NCBI GenBank assembly: GCA_964621605.1
Contig: CAZUMJ010000064.1
Span: 1 to 8,514 of the forward strand
Direction of reading: 5' to 3'
DNA length: 8,514 nt
Source of the DNA: CAZUMJ01 sp964621605
GTDB lineage: Bacteria > Actinomycetota > Acidimicrobiia > Acidimicrobiales > Iamiaceae
The translations under genes and the position numbers were made by a program. The notes beneath the pieces were generated by a model. It saw only the letters and a program-made list of their open reading frames with translations, was not told the origin of the DNA and searched no databases. Every line of letters starts with the position of its first letter. The stretch's first letter is position 1. This document shows, piece after piece, positions 1-6,550 of this stretch.

Positions 1-998
1 GCCGGGTCGAGGATGTCGGGGCGGTTCGTCGCCGCCATCATCACGATGCCCTCGGTGGCCTCGAAGCCGTCCATCTCGGCGAGCATCTGGTTGAGGGTCT
101 GCTCGCGTTCGTCGTGGCCTCCGCCGAGCCCTGCGCCGCGCTTGCGCCCGATGGAGTCGATCTCGTCGACGAAGATGATGGCTCGACCCATCTTGCGGGC
201 GGTCTGGAAGAGGTCGCGCACGCGGCTCGCGCCGACGCCGACGAACATCTCCATGAAGTCGGACCCGGTGACCGACAGGAACGGCACGCCGGCCTCACCG
301 GCCACGGCCCTCGCGATCAGGGTCTTGCCCGTCCCGGGTGGGCCGACGAGCAGCACACCCTTGGGGATGCGGGCACCGATCTGACCGAATCGGTCGGGGT
401 ACTTGAGGAAGTCGACGACCTCACGAACCTCTTGCTTCACGCCTTCGTAGCCGGCCACGTCCGCGAAGGTCGTGCCCGGTCGTTCGCTGGAGTAGGTCTT
501 GGCCTTCGAGCGGCCGATCGACATGATGCCGCTCATCTGGCCCTGCGCCCGGCGGTTGAGCCACATGAAGAACAGCCCGAAGATCACGAGCAGGCCGATG
601 AACGGCAGCCAGGTCTCAGCCCAGCTCGGGCTGGGCGTCGTGGGCGTGATGGCCACGTCGGCCTTCTGCAGCATCGCCAGGTCGGCGTCGGGGAACTTCA
701 CGAACCCGGTGGTGGTGAAGCTCTTGCCGTCGGTGTACTTGCCTTCGATGTGGCCTGTCGAGTTGTTGTACTTGATCGACTTGACGTGGCCGGCTTCGGC
801 CTGGGTGAGGAACTTGCTGTAGCTGATGCTGTTGCCGCTGCTCTGGCTCGAGAACGACCAGAACACCATGGCGAGCGCGAGCGCACCGAGCAGCACCCAG
901 ACCGTCCACTTCGGCCAGCCCTCGTCGATGCGGCCACCGGCACCGTTCGGTCGGCGCGGAGGCGGGGGCGGCGGGGGGGTCGGTCCCTGCGAACTCAT
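1..998 (-). CDS. ftsH: ATP-dependent zinc metalloprotease FtsH, 5' part (C-terminus outside window)
   Basis: This is the membrane-anchored AAA+ protease that unfolds and degrades misfolded membrane proteins and some regulators. The window holds 332 full codons and ends inside the ATPase domain. A cytoplasmic proline-rich head (seven prolines at residues 8-14) is followed by membrane segment 1 (about 31-47), an extracytoplasmic domain (about 48-130) and membrane segment 2 (131-147). The AAA+ module has Walker A GPPGTGKT at 219-226, pore motif FVG at 252-254, Walker B IIFVDEID at 274-281, and the start of the second region of homology (NQMLAEMDGF, then ATNRPDILDPA at the edge). The HEAGH zinc site and arginine fingers would lie beyond the window. 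I chose the ATG at 998 because a -10-like TAGCAT lies 7 nt upstream. The in-frame ATG at 1007 overlaps that element and has no ribosome binding site. The gene is transcribed divergently from the DUF3499 operon. Family assignment is secure; the exact start is less so. Confidence 0.96.
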   Translation of the reverse strand, partial: MSSQGPTPPPPPPPRRPNGAGGRIDEGWPKWTVWVLLGALALAMVFWSFSSQSSGNSISYSKFLTQAEAGHVKSIKYNNSTGHIEGKYTDGKSFTTTGFVKFPDADLAMLQKADVAITPTTPSPSWAETWLPFIGLLVIFGLFFMWLNRRAQGQMSGIMSIGRSKAKTYSSERPGTTFADVAGYEGVKQEVREVVDFLKYPDRFGQIGARIPKGVLLVGPPGTGKTLIARAVAGEAGVPFLSVTGSDFMEMFVGVGASRVRDLFQTARKMGRAIIFVDEIDSIGRKRGAGLGGGHDEREQTLNQMLAEMDGFEATEGIVMMAATNRPDILDP

Positions 999-1005
999 GG
1001 GGGCC

Positions 1006-1011
1006 ATGCTA
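1006..1011 (-). promoter_or_regulatory. -10-like element of ftsH, probably leaderless transcript
   Basis: Read on the minus strand the bases are TAGCAT, matching the actinobacterial -10 pattern TANNNT. Seven bases separate it from the ATG at 998, so transcription would start at or within a base or two of the start codon. No purine-rich Shine-Dalgarno sequence precedes either possible ATG on this strand; the AGGAGG visible here lies on the opposite strand. I see no convincing -35 hexamer. The identical geometry in front of the divergent gene at 1109 strengthens the call, which remains an inference without transcript data. Confidence 0.55.
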
Positions 1012-1095
1012 GGAGGTGTGGCCCGCTATGCCGCCCGTCGGGCCGTGGACCGTGTCGGGTAACGCGTGGTCCGCGGGGGAGCGCGATGCGCCCGG

Positions 1096-1101
1096 TAGCC
1101 T
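1096..1101 (+). promoter_or_regulatory. -10-like element of the DUF3499 operon, probably leaderless transcript
   Basis: The bases are TAGCCT, fitting TANNNT, and end exactly 7 nt before the ATG at 1109. No Shine-Dalgarno sequence lies between them, so the mRNA would begin at or next to the start codon. The divergent ftsH element (TAGCAT) has the same 7-nt spacing. No clear -35 hexamer is visible 16-18 bp upstream. If real, this is the main promoter of the six-gene operon. Confidence 0.55.
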
Positions 1102-1108
1102 GCGGTCC

Positions 1109-1345
1109 ATGCAGCGACGGTGCGCACGACCTGGTTGTGGCGGGCAGGCGACGGCGACGCTCGCCTACGACTACGCCCAGGGGGTGGTCTGGCTCGAGCA
1201 CCTCTCCGACGACTCCCATCCCATGACGCACGACCTGTGCTCCCGGCACGCCGACACGCTCTCTGTGCCACGTGGCTGGGTGCTCCAAGACGCACGCACG
1301 CGGGTCACGCCGCTGTTCGCCGACGCGCACATGCGCGCCAGCTGA
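1109..1345 (+). CDS. DUF3499 family protein, small putative zinc-binding protein
   Basis: The product has 78 residues and matches the actinobacterial DUF3499 family, whose function is not known to me. Family features include the N-terminal RxCARPGC block (Cys5, Cys10), the aromatic AYDYAQGVVWL segment (19-29), HDLCSRH (41-47, with Cys44 and His47) and the following LSVPRGW (51-57). Cys5, Cys10, Cys44 and His47 could bind one zinc; this is inferred from spacing only. The ATG at 1109 is chosen because the Cys-rich start of the family follows at once and a -10-like TAGCCT sits 7 nt upstream. A longer GTG-initiated reading from 1016, preceded by AGGAGG, adds 31 residues that do not resemble the family. 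It is the first gene of the operon, 16 nt before the CPBP protease gene. From memory, the M. tuberculosis homologue (Rv3258c) also sits beside manB. Confidence 0.88.
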   Translation: MQRRCARPGCGGQATATLAYDYAQGVVWLEHLSDDSHPMTHDLCSRHADTLSVPRGWVLQDARTRVTPLFADAHMRAS

Positions 1346-1361
1346 TCCGCGCCTGCTGCCG

Positions 1362-2072
1362 ATGACCACCCCCACACGCGCGCGTTCGTGGGGCATCGGT
1401 GAGGCGGTCGCCGGCTGGGTCGGTGCGCAGGTCCTTGGCATCGTCGTCGGCGGCGTTGTCGTGGCCGCCGCCGGGTTCAAGCTCGACGACCCGGATGCCT
1501 TCCCGTTGTGGCTGCTGGCCATCCTGCAGGTGCCGCTTTGGGGCGGACTGCTCGGTGCGGTCCTGTGGGTCGCGCACAAGGGTGCCGGGCTGCGTGAGAC
1601 GTTCGGGTTCCGTGCCCGTTGGGGTGACGTTCCTGCTGGTGCCGCCGTCGGGATCGCCAGCCAGTACCTGCTCGTCCCGCTCATCTCGTGGCCGTTCGTG
1701 GTGCTGATCGCGCACAAGAGCCTCTCTGACCTGGGCGAGACCGCCACAAAGCTCACGGAGAAGGCGCACGACCCGCTCGGGGTCGTCCTGCTCGTGCTGA
1801 TCGTGGCGATCGGCGCGCCGATCGTGGAGGAGCTCTTCTACCGGGGCCTGCTGCTCGGTGCATTGGAGGACCGGATCGGCACCTGGGGCGCGGTCGTGGT
1901 GTCGGGCCTGATCTTCGGCGGGAGCCACTTCATCCTGCTCGAACTCCCGGCGTTGAGCGCCTTCGGGATGGTGCTCGCCGCGCTGGTGGTGAAGACTCGT
2001 CGACTCGGCCCTGCCATCGCAGCTCACATGGCGTTCAACACCGTCACCGTCGTGGGCCTCCTCCTGCGCTGA
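1362..2072 (+). CDS. CPBP family intramembrane metalloprotease (CAAX protease/Abi-like)
   Basis: This 236-residue polytopic membrane protein belongs to the CPBP family (type II CAAX prenyl endopeptidase and bacteriocin-processing-like proteases). All three catalytic signatures are present: EExxxR as EELFYR (Glu156, Glu157, Arg161), FxxxH as FGGSH (Phe185, His189) and HxxxN as HMAFN (His222, Asn226). Hydrophobic segments lie at about 13-38, 48-72, 90-117, 138-154, 173-187, 192-211 and 217-235. The length is usual for the family. The substrate cannot be read from the sequence; bacterial members process peptides or membrane proteins, and a few act in bacteriocin immunity. The ATG at 1362 lacks an obvious Shine-Dalgarno sequence, and the earlier in-frame GTG at 1272 would overlap DUF3499 deeply, so translation may be coupled to it. 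A 22-nt gap separates it from the next gene. Confidence 0.93.
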   Translation: MTTPTRARSWGIGEAVAGWVGAQVLGIVVGGVVVAAAGFKLDDPDAFPLWLLAILQVPLWGGLLGAVLWVAHKGAGLRETFGFRARWGDVPAGAAVGIASQYLLVPLISWPFVVLIAHKSLSDLGETATKLTEKAHDPLGVVLLVLIVAIGAPIVEELFYRGLLLGALEDRIGTWGAVVVSGLIFGGSHFILLELPALSAFGMVLAALVVKTRRLGPAIAAHMAFNTVTVVGLLLR

Positions 2073-2094
2073 CCGACCCTCACAGGGTGCACAC

Positions 2095-4959
2095 GTGACC
2101 GACTCCGACCAGCCACCTCTCGACGACACGCCCGCCGACGACGCCCCGCCCGTGGGGGCCGCACCCGCAGCCGAGCCTGCAGCCGAACCCGCAGCCGTGC
2201 CCATCCCCGTGCCATCGCCCGACGTCGACCCCGAACCCGCACCCATGCCTTTGCCGCAGCCGTTCGGGCCGCCGCCGGGCTTCGAGCCATCGCCCGACCT
2301 CGACCCCGACCCCGATGTCGACCCGGATTGGGACGACGTCGAGGCGGCAGCGCCGCCTGCGCGCCAGGAGCGCACCGATCGCCCGCCGTTGGAGCCCGGC
2401 TGGGCCGCCACCCGGGCACGGATCATCGCCTGGGCGACCCGCCTCGCGGACCAGCCGCTGTCGACCTGGTTGACGCTGCTCGTCGTGGTGGGGTGCACCG
2501 TCTTCGTGGCGATCACCGTCCAGCCCAAGCTGGTCTTGCGCGACACGACCCCGACTGGTGGCGACATGGGCGCGCACGTGTGGGGGCCCATGTACCTGCT
2601 GCACCACGTGCTGCCCCACGGTCGCCTCTTCGGCTGGGCACCCGACTGGTACGCGGGCTTCCCTGCGTTCCGCTACTACATGGTCGTCCCGGCCCTTTCC
2701 ATCATCGGCCTGTTCGTCGGGGTGAGCACCCCGCTGCTGATCGTGACGCTGCCGCTGTGTGCCGCCGTGGCCGTGTCGGGCTTCGTGGTGCGGCGCCTGT
2801 TCCCCGCCCGCCGGCTGCTGCTGGCGCTCGGCGTCGTGCTTGCGCTGGTCGTGATCCCGATGCCGTACGGGGTGGCGTTCAAGCTGGTGACGGTCAGCGG
2901 GCTCGTGACGCTTCCCGCGGCGGCGTGGGCGTTCGGGCGGCTCGCCAACCTGCGGGCCCCCATCCCCGCGTTCTTCTCGCTGGCGGCGGTTGTGTTCATC
3001 TACAACCGCGAACCGCTGGTCACCTATCCGAACACGCACGACATCATCGGTACCGGCAACATCATCGGCGGGAACATGGCGTCGACGATGGCGGGGGAGT
3101 ACTCGTTCTCCATCGCGTTGTCGCTGACGCTGCTGTACTTCGGGGTGCTCGCGCGGGGCCTCAAGACGGGCCGTCACCGTGCCCTCGCCGGGGGCCTGCT
3201 GGCGTTGGTGGCGCTGTGCCACCTGTTGCCGTTCTTCTTCGCGCTGTTGGCGAGCGTGATCTTCTTGCTGGCCCGCCCGTCGCTCGGCCGCGGGAAATGG
3301 CTGTTCGTGGTGTTCGCCGCTGCCGGCCTGACCGCCGCGTTCTGGATGGTGCCCTTCTACCTGGGTCGCACGTGGACCATGGACATGGGCTTCGAGCAGC
3401 TCCCGCCGACCGGCCGCACCTACATGGACTACCTCTGGCCCCGGTCGCTGACCTGGGCGTTCCTGCTGGCGTTCGTGGGCCTCGTGGTGGGTGTGGCCTA
3501 CAGGAACCGAGTGGCGTTGTGGGCGTTCGGCTGCATGGTCGCCACCGGTGTGGCGTTCCGCTTCATGCCGCAGATCCAGCTCTGGAACGCGCGCATCCTG
3601 CCCTTCTACTTCCTGTCGCTGCTGCTGTTGGCGGCCGTGGGTGCCGGAGGCGTGGTGCATGCGGTTGCGACCCTGCTGAGCCGGCGCCCCGGACGACCGT
3701 TCGAACCCGTCGGGTGGGTTTCGTTGGTGGGTGCGACGGCCGCGGTGTGGCTGCTGGTGGGCATGCCGCTGCACATGGTGCCCGGGGCGACCTACGACGC
3801 CGAGGGTGCCCACTTCCTCGGGCTCCACGTGCGTGACCGCAACTACGTCGCCGACTGGGCCAAGTGGAACTACCGGGGCTACGAGGGCAAGCCCGCGTAC
3901 CCCGAGTACCGCGGGATCGTCGCCACGATGGACCGGCTCGGCCAGACCCTCGGTTGCGGGCGTGCCATGTGGGAGCAGGAGAACGACGTCGAGGCGAAGT
4001 ACGGCACCCCGATGGCGCTGATGCTGTTGCCGTTCTGGACCGACTCGTGCATCGGGTCGATGGAAGGCCTCTACTTCGAGTCGTCCGCCACGACGCCGTA
4101 CCACTTCCTGAACGCGTCGCAGGTGTCGGCGAAGCCGTCGAACCCGGCACGCGATCTGCCCTACGGCAGCTTCGACATGGCTGCTGGTGTGGCGCACCTG
4201 CGGATGCTGGGCGTGAAGTACTACCTGGCGGTCTCGCCCACCGCGATCGCCGCGGCCGACGCCGAGCCCGGGCTGTCTCCTCTGGCCACGTCTGGGCCGT
4301 GGCACGTGTACGAGGTGCTCGACAGCACGGTCGTTGAGGGGCTCGACCACCTGCCGGTGGTGTGGAACGTGCCGGACCAGTACAAGTCGTGGATCCAGCC
4401 GGCCGCGGCGTGGTACATGGACCCGACACGCAACGTGATCCCGTTCGCGGCCGACGGCCCGAAGAACTGGCCTCGCGCGACCGTCGACCGCCGCATCTGG
4501 GACGACAGCTGGCTCGGAGTGAGCGGGCAGGTGTCGCAGTTGCGTGCGGGCCTGACGCGCAATCCGTTGCCCGAGGTCGACAGCCCGGCGATCACGCCGG
4601 CGAAGGTCACCAATGTGCGGTTGGGCGACGACTCCGTGTCGTTCGATGTCGATCAGGTCGGCAAGCCGGTGCTCGTGAAGGTGTCGTACTACCCCAACTG
4701 GAAGGCGTCGGGGGCGAGCGGGCCGTACCGCGTGACCCCGAACCTGATGGTGGTCGTCCCGACGTCGAAACACGTGTCGCTGAGCTACGGGCACACGTCG
4801 ACCGACCTCGGCTCGTGGTTCCTCACCCTGGTCGGGCTCGCGTTGCTCGTGTTCCTCGGTCGGCGCCCGGCCGTCGAGGTGCGTTGGCGGTGGCGGGCAC
4901 GAGGCGCCGGTGCGGAGCCTCCCGAAACCCCCGAAGTAGGATCGCCGAGCCATGTCTGA
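2095..4959 (+). CDS. Large polytopic membrane protein, probable GT-C glycosyltransferase (PTPS-related/YfhO-like)
   Basis: The 954-residue protein has a proline- and aspartate-rich cytoplasmic head (about 1-105), then roughly 13 hydrophobic segments (first at 123-142, others between 196 and 561), an extracytoplasmic domain (about 562-905) and a last membrane segment (906-922) with a basic tail. The first outer loop carries GGDMGAH (155-161); Asp157 is where GT-C enzymes keep a catalytic acid. GGNMASTMAGEYSFS (325-339) and the C-terminal SYYPNWKASG...VTPNLMVVVP block (864-889) resemble the '6-pyruvoyl-tetrahydropterin synthase-related' membrane family and YfhO. I infer transfer of a sugar from a polyprenyl-phosphate donor outside the membrane, possibly mannose because the gene overlaps manB by 8 nt. 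Donor and acceptor are unknown. The GTG start at 2095 has a weak AGGG (2084-2087) 7 nt upstream, inside a short ACCCT/AGGGT inverted repeat (2076-2088). The family call is moderately firm; the activity is inference. Confidence 0.8.
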   Translation: MTDSDQPPLDDTPADDAPPVGAAPAAEPAAEPAAVPIPVPSPDVDPEPAPMPLPQPFGPPPGFEPSPDLDPDPDVDPDWDDVEAAAPPARQERTDRPPLEPGWAATRARIIAWATRLADQPLSTWLTLLVVVGCTVFVAITVQPKLVLRDTTPTGGDMGAHVWGPMYLLHHVLPHGRLFGWAPDWYAGFPAFRYYMVVPALSIIGLFVGVSTPLLIVTLPLCAAVAVSGFVVRRLFPARRLLLALGVVLALVVIPMPYGVAFKLVTVSGLVTLPAAAWAFGRLANLRAPIPAFFSLAAVVFIYNREPLVTYPNTHDIIGTGNIIGGNMASTMAGEYSFSIALSLTLLYFGVLARGLKTGRHRALAGGLLALVALCHLLPFFFALLASVIFLLARPSLGRGKWLFVVFAAAGLTAAFWMVPFYLGRTWTMDMGFEQLPPTGRTYMDYLWPRSLTWAFLLAFVGLVVGVAYRNRVALWAFGCMVATGVAFRFMPQIQLWNARILPFYFLSLLLLAAVGAGGVVHAVATLLSRRPGRPFEPVGWVSLVGATAAVWLLVGMPLHMVPGATYDAEGAHFLGLHVRDRNYVADWAKWNYRGYEGKPAYPEYRGIVATMDRLGQTLGCGRAMWEQENDVEAKYGTPMALMLLPFWTDSCIGSMEGLYFESSATTPYHFLNASQVSAKPSNPARDLPYGSFDMAAGVAHLRMLGVKYYLAVSPTAIAAADAEPGLSPLATSGPWHVYEVLDSTVVEGLDHLPVVWNVPDQYKSWIQPAAAWYMDPTRNVIPFAADGPKNWPRATVDRRIWDDSWLGVSGQVSQLRAGLTRNPLPEVDSPAITPAKVTNVRLGDDSVSFDVDQVGKPVLVKVSYYPNWKASGASGPYRVTPNLMVVVPTSKHVSLSYGHTSTDLGSWFLTLVGLALLVFLGRRPAVEVRWRWRARGAGAEPPETPEVGSPSHV
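2212..2309 (+). repeat. In-frame low-complexity repeat in the head of the membrane protein gene
   Basis: Two 23-nt copies at 2212-2234 and 2287-2309 differ by one base and are 75 nt apart, which is in frame. They encode PSPDVDPE and PSPDLDPD. Just upstream, at about 2161-2200, a shorter GCAGCCGA-CC unit recurs and encodes AAEPAAEPAA. Such repeats could change length by slippage or recombination without breaking the frame. The encoded segment is acidic, proline-rich and probably disordered on the cytoplasmic side. Confidence 0.7.
4937..4942 (+). promoter_or_regulatory. Possible internal -10 element (TAGGAT) or weak Shine-Dalgarno for manB
   Basis: TAGGAT fits TANNNT and ends 9 nt before the manB ATG, inside the last codons of the upstream gene. 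It could give manB a near-leaderless promoter of its own, like those of ftsH and DUF3499, although the spacing is two bases longer. Alternatively the contained AGGA (4938-4941), 10 nt from the ATG, is a weak Shine-Dalgarno sequence for coupled translation. The sequence cannot decide between the two. Confidence 0.35.
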
Positions 4960-6310
4960 CATCGATGCCGTCTTCCACGCCTACGACGTTCGGGGCACGG
5001 TGCCCGACCAGCTCGATGCAGCCGCAGCGGCGGCGATCGGGACGGGGTTCGCGGTGTACGTGCGAGAAGCCGAACCCGAGACGCGGCGGGTGCTGGTGTG
5101 CCGCGACATGCGACCGTCGGGGGTCGAGCTCGTGGCCGCGTTCGCCGCAGCGGTGCAGGCGCAGGGCCTCGACGTCGTCGACCTGGGGCTCGGCTCGACC
5201 GACCTCCTGTACTTCGCGTCCGGGTCGCTCGACGCGCCGGGCGCCATGTTCACCGCGTCGCACAACCCCGCGCAGTACAACGGCATCAAGTTCTGCCGCT
5301 CCGGCGCCGGCCCGGTCGGTGAAGAGACGGGTCTGGGTCGCATCCGCGAGGTGGCCAAGCAAGGCGCCGAGCCGTGGGCGGGTGAGCCCGGTTCGTTCGT
5401 CGAGCGTGACGTCCTCGGCGACTTCGCTGATCACGTGCGGTCGTTCCTGACCGACCCGTCCGCCCTGCGGCCTCTGAAGGTCGTCGCCGACACCGCGAAC
5501 GGCATGGGTGGGCTGATCGTCCCCGCGGTGTTCGCGGGCCTGCCGTTCGACCTCGAGGTGATGTACGGCGAGCTCGACGGCACGTTCCCGAACCACCCGG
5601 CCGACCCGATCCAGCCCGAGAACCAGGCCGACCTGCGCCGTCGTGTGGTCGAGGCGGGGGCCGATGTGGGCCTCGCGTTCGACGGTGACGCGGACCGGGT
5701 GTTCCTCGTCGACGAGTTGGGTGTGGGCCTCTCGGGTTCGACGACCACCGCGATGGTCGCCGCCACGATCCTCGACCGGGAGCCGGGCGCCACGATCCTG
5801 CACAACCTCATCTGCTCCCGGGCGGTGCCGGAGATCATCCGTGAGCGCGGTGGCACCCCGGTGCGCACCCGTGTCGGCCACTCCTTCGTGAAGGCCGTGA
5901 TGGCCGAGACCGGCGCGGCCTTCGGCGGCGAGCACTCGGCGCACTACTACTTCCGCGCGAACTACCGCGCGGATTCGGGGATCATCGCCGCGATGCACGT
6001 GCTCGACGTGCTCTCGCAGTCGGGCCAACCGCTGTCGGAGCTGCGCAAGCCGTTCGAGCGGTACGTCGACTCGGGCGAGATCAACACCCGCGTCGACGAC
6101 GTGGCCCGCGTGATCGATCACGTCGCCGCGGCGTTCGCCGATCACCCCCAAGACCGCATGGACGGCCTCACCGTCGACTGTGGCCCGTGGTGGTTCAACC
6201 TCCGACCGTCCAACACCGAGCCGCTGTTGCGGCTGAACCTCGAGGCACCGACCCGTGCCGAGGTGGACGCCCACGTCGCGGAGCTCCGCGACCTGATTGC
6301 CAAGGGATGA
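4952..6310 (+). CDS. manB: Phosphomannomutase/phosphoglucomutase (ManB)
   Basis: This 452-residue alpha-D-phosphohexomutase interconverts mannose-6-phosphate and mannose-1-phosphate in the cytoplasm, the step before GDP-mannose; many relatives also take glucose phosphates. All four active-site loops are visible: phosphoserine loop TASHNP (101-106, Ser103), magnesium loop DGDADR (244-249), sugar-binding loop GEHSAH (326-331) and phosphate-binding loop RPSNTEP (418-424). AYDVRG (10-15) opens domain 1. The length is normal and nothing is missing. The ATG at 4952 overlaps the end of the membrane protein gene by 8 nt and gives the usual short N-terminus before FxAYDVRG. The next gene follows after 2 nt. 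Mannose-1-phosphate supports GDP-mannose and lipid-linked mannose synthesis, which fits the upstream glycosyltransferase candidate. Preference for mannose over glucose is inferred from actinobacterial ManB relatives and this neighbourhood. Confidence 0.94.
   Translation: MSDIDAVFHAYDVRGTVPDQLDAAAAAAIGTGFAVYVREAEPETRRVLVCRDMRPSGVELVAAFAAAVQAQGLDVVDLGLGSTDLLYFASGSLDAPGAMFTASHNPAQYNGIKFCRSGAGPVGEETGLGRIREVAKQGAEPWAGEPGSFVERDVLGDFADHVRSFLTDPSALRPLKVVADTANGMGGLIVPAVFAGLPFDLEVMYGELDGTFPNHPADPIQPENQADLRRRVVEAGADVGLAFDGDADRVFLVDELGVGLSGSTTTAMVAATILDREPGATILHNLICSRAVPEIIRERGGTPVRTRVGHSFVKAVMAETGAAFGGEHSAHYYFRANYRADSGIIAAMHVLDVLSQSGQPLSELRKPFERYVDSGEINTRVDDVARVIDHVAAAFADHPQDRMDGLTVDCGPWWFNLRPSNTEPLLRLNLEAPTRAEVDAHVAELRDLIAKG
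6302..6306 (+). promoter_or_regulatory. Ribosome binding site deciding the Trm112-like start
   Basis: AAGGG lies at the end of manB and directly abuts an ATG at 6307, which is too close for initiation. It is 6 nt from the in-frame ATG at 6313, a normal Shine-Dalgarno distance. The site therefore favours 6313, which also yields the MxLDPxLL start typical of the family. Confidence 0.6.
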
Positions 6311-6312
6311 CG

Positions 6313-6549
6313 ATGGCTCTCGACCCACACCTCCTGGACCTGCTCGTGTGCCCCGAAGACATGGGTCCGCTCGTGTACTTCGAAGCAGACGAGATCCTGT
6401 TCAACCCGCGTCTGGGCCGCACCTACCCCGTGCGTAGTGACATCCCGGTGATGTTGGTCGACGAGGCCACGACCTTGAACGATGCCGACGCCGCCGCCCT
6501 GCGCGCCCGTGCCGAGGCCGAAGGCGCCCGCACCACCGGCGAGGGCTGA
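6313..6549 (+). CDS. Trm112-like (UPF0434/YcaR-type) small protein with degenerate zinc site
   Basis: The 78-residue product has the Trm112/UPF0434 layout: LDPHLLDLLVCP (3-14), GPL (18-20), a short beta region, then TYPVRSDIPVMLVDEA (37-52), close to the family's YPIRDGIPVMLxxEA. Classical members hold zinc with two Cys pairs. Here only Cys13 remains: the second position of the first pair falls in PEDMG, and NPRLGR (31-36) occupies the second knuckle. The fold may persist without zinc. Trm112 proteins in eukaryotes and archaea activate methyltransferases; the bacterial role is poorly defined, so I assign none. It lies 2 nt after manB and 1 nt before the SIS gene, so it is co-translated with sugar-phosphate enzymes. 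The start at 6313 rests on the AAGGG spacing; 6307 would add two residues and overlap the manB stop. The final 25 residues are Ala/Arg/Glu-rich and probably helical. Confidence 0.88.
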   Translation: MALDPHLLDLLVCPEDMGPLVYFEADEILFNPRLGRTYPVRSDIPVMLVDEATTLNDADAAALRARAEAEGARTTGEG

Positions 6550-6550
6550 C

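Noticed and set aside
1016..1108. Longer DUF3499 start at the GTG of 1016 just after AGGAGG
   Set aside because: The extra 31 residues do not resemble the family and the reading starts within the ftsH promoter. The ATG at 1109 has the -10-like element at leaderless spacing and begins with the family's Cys-rich block.
2076..2088. ACCCT-CAC-AGGGT inverted repeat between the CPBP gene and the membrane protein gene
   Set aside because: Only 5 bp with a 3-nt loop and no T-run, inside a 22-nt gap of an apparent operon. More likely incidental, with AGGG acting as a weak Shine-Dalgarno sequence.
2080..4962. A 960-codon open reading frame on the minus strand, antisense to the whole membrane protein gene
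   Set aside because: Its translation is rich in Arg, His, Gln and Gly with no recognisable domain or membrane segments. Long stop-free antisense frames are expected opposite GC-rich genes. The plus-strand frame has clear family motifs.
4823..6328. A 501-codon minus-strand frame opposite manB
   Set aside because: It is a codon-bias shadow: Arg/Val/Glu-rich low-complexity product without motifs, while the plus strand encodes all four phosphohexomutase loops.
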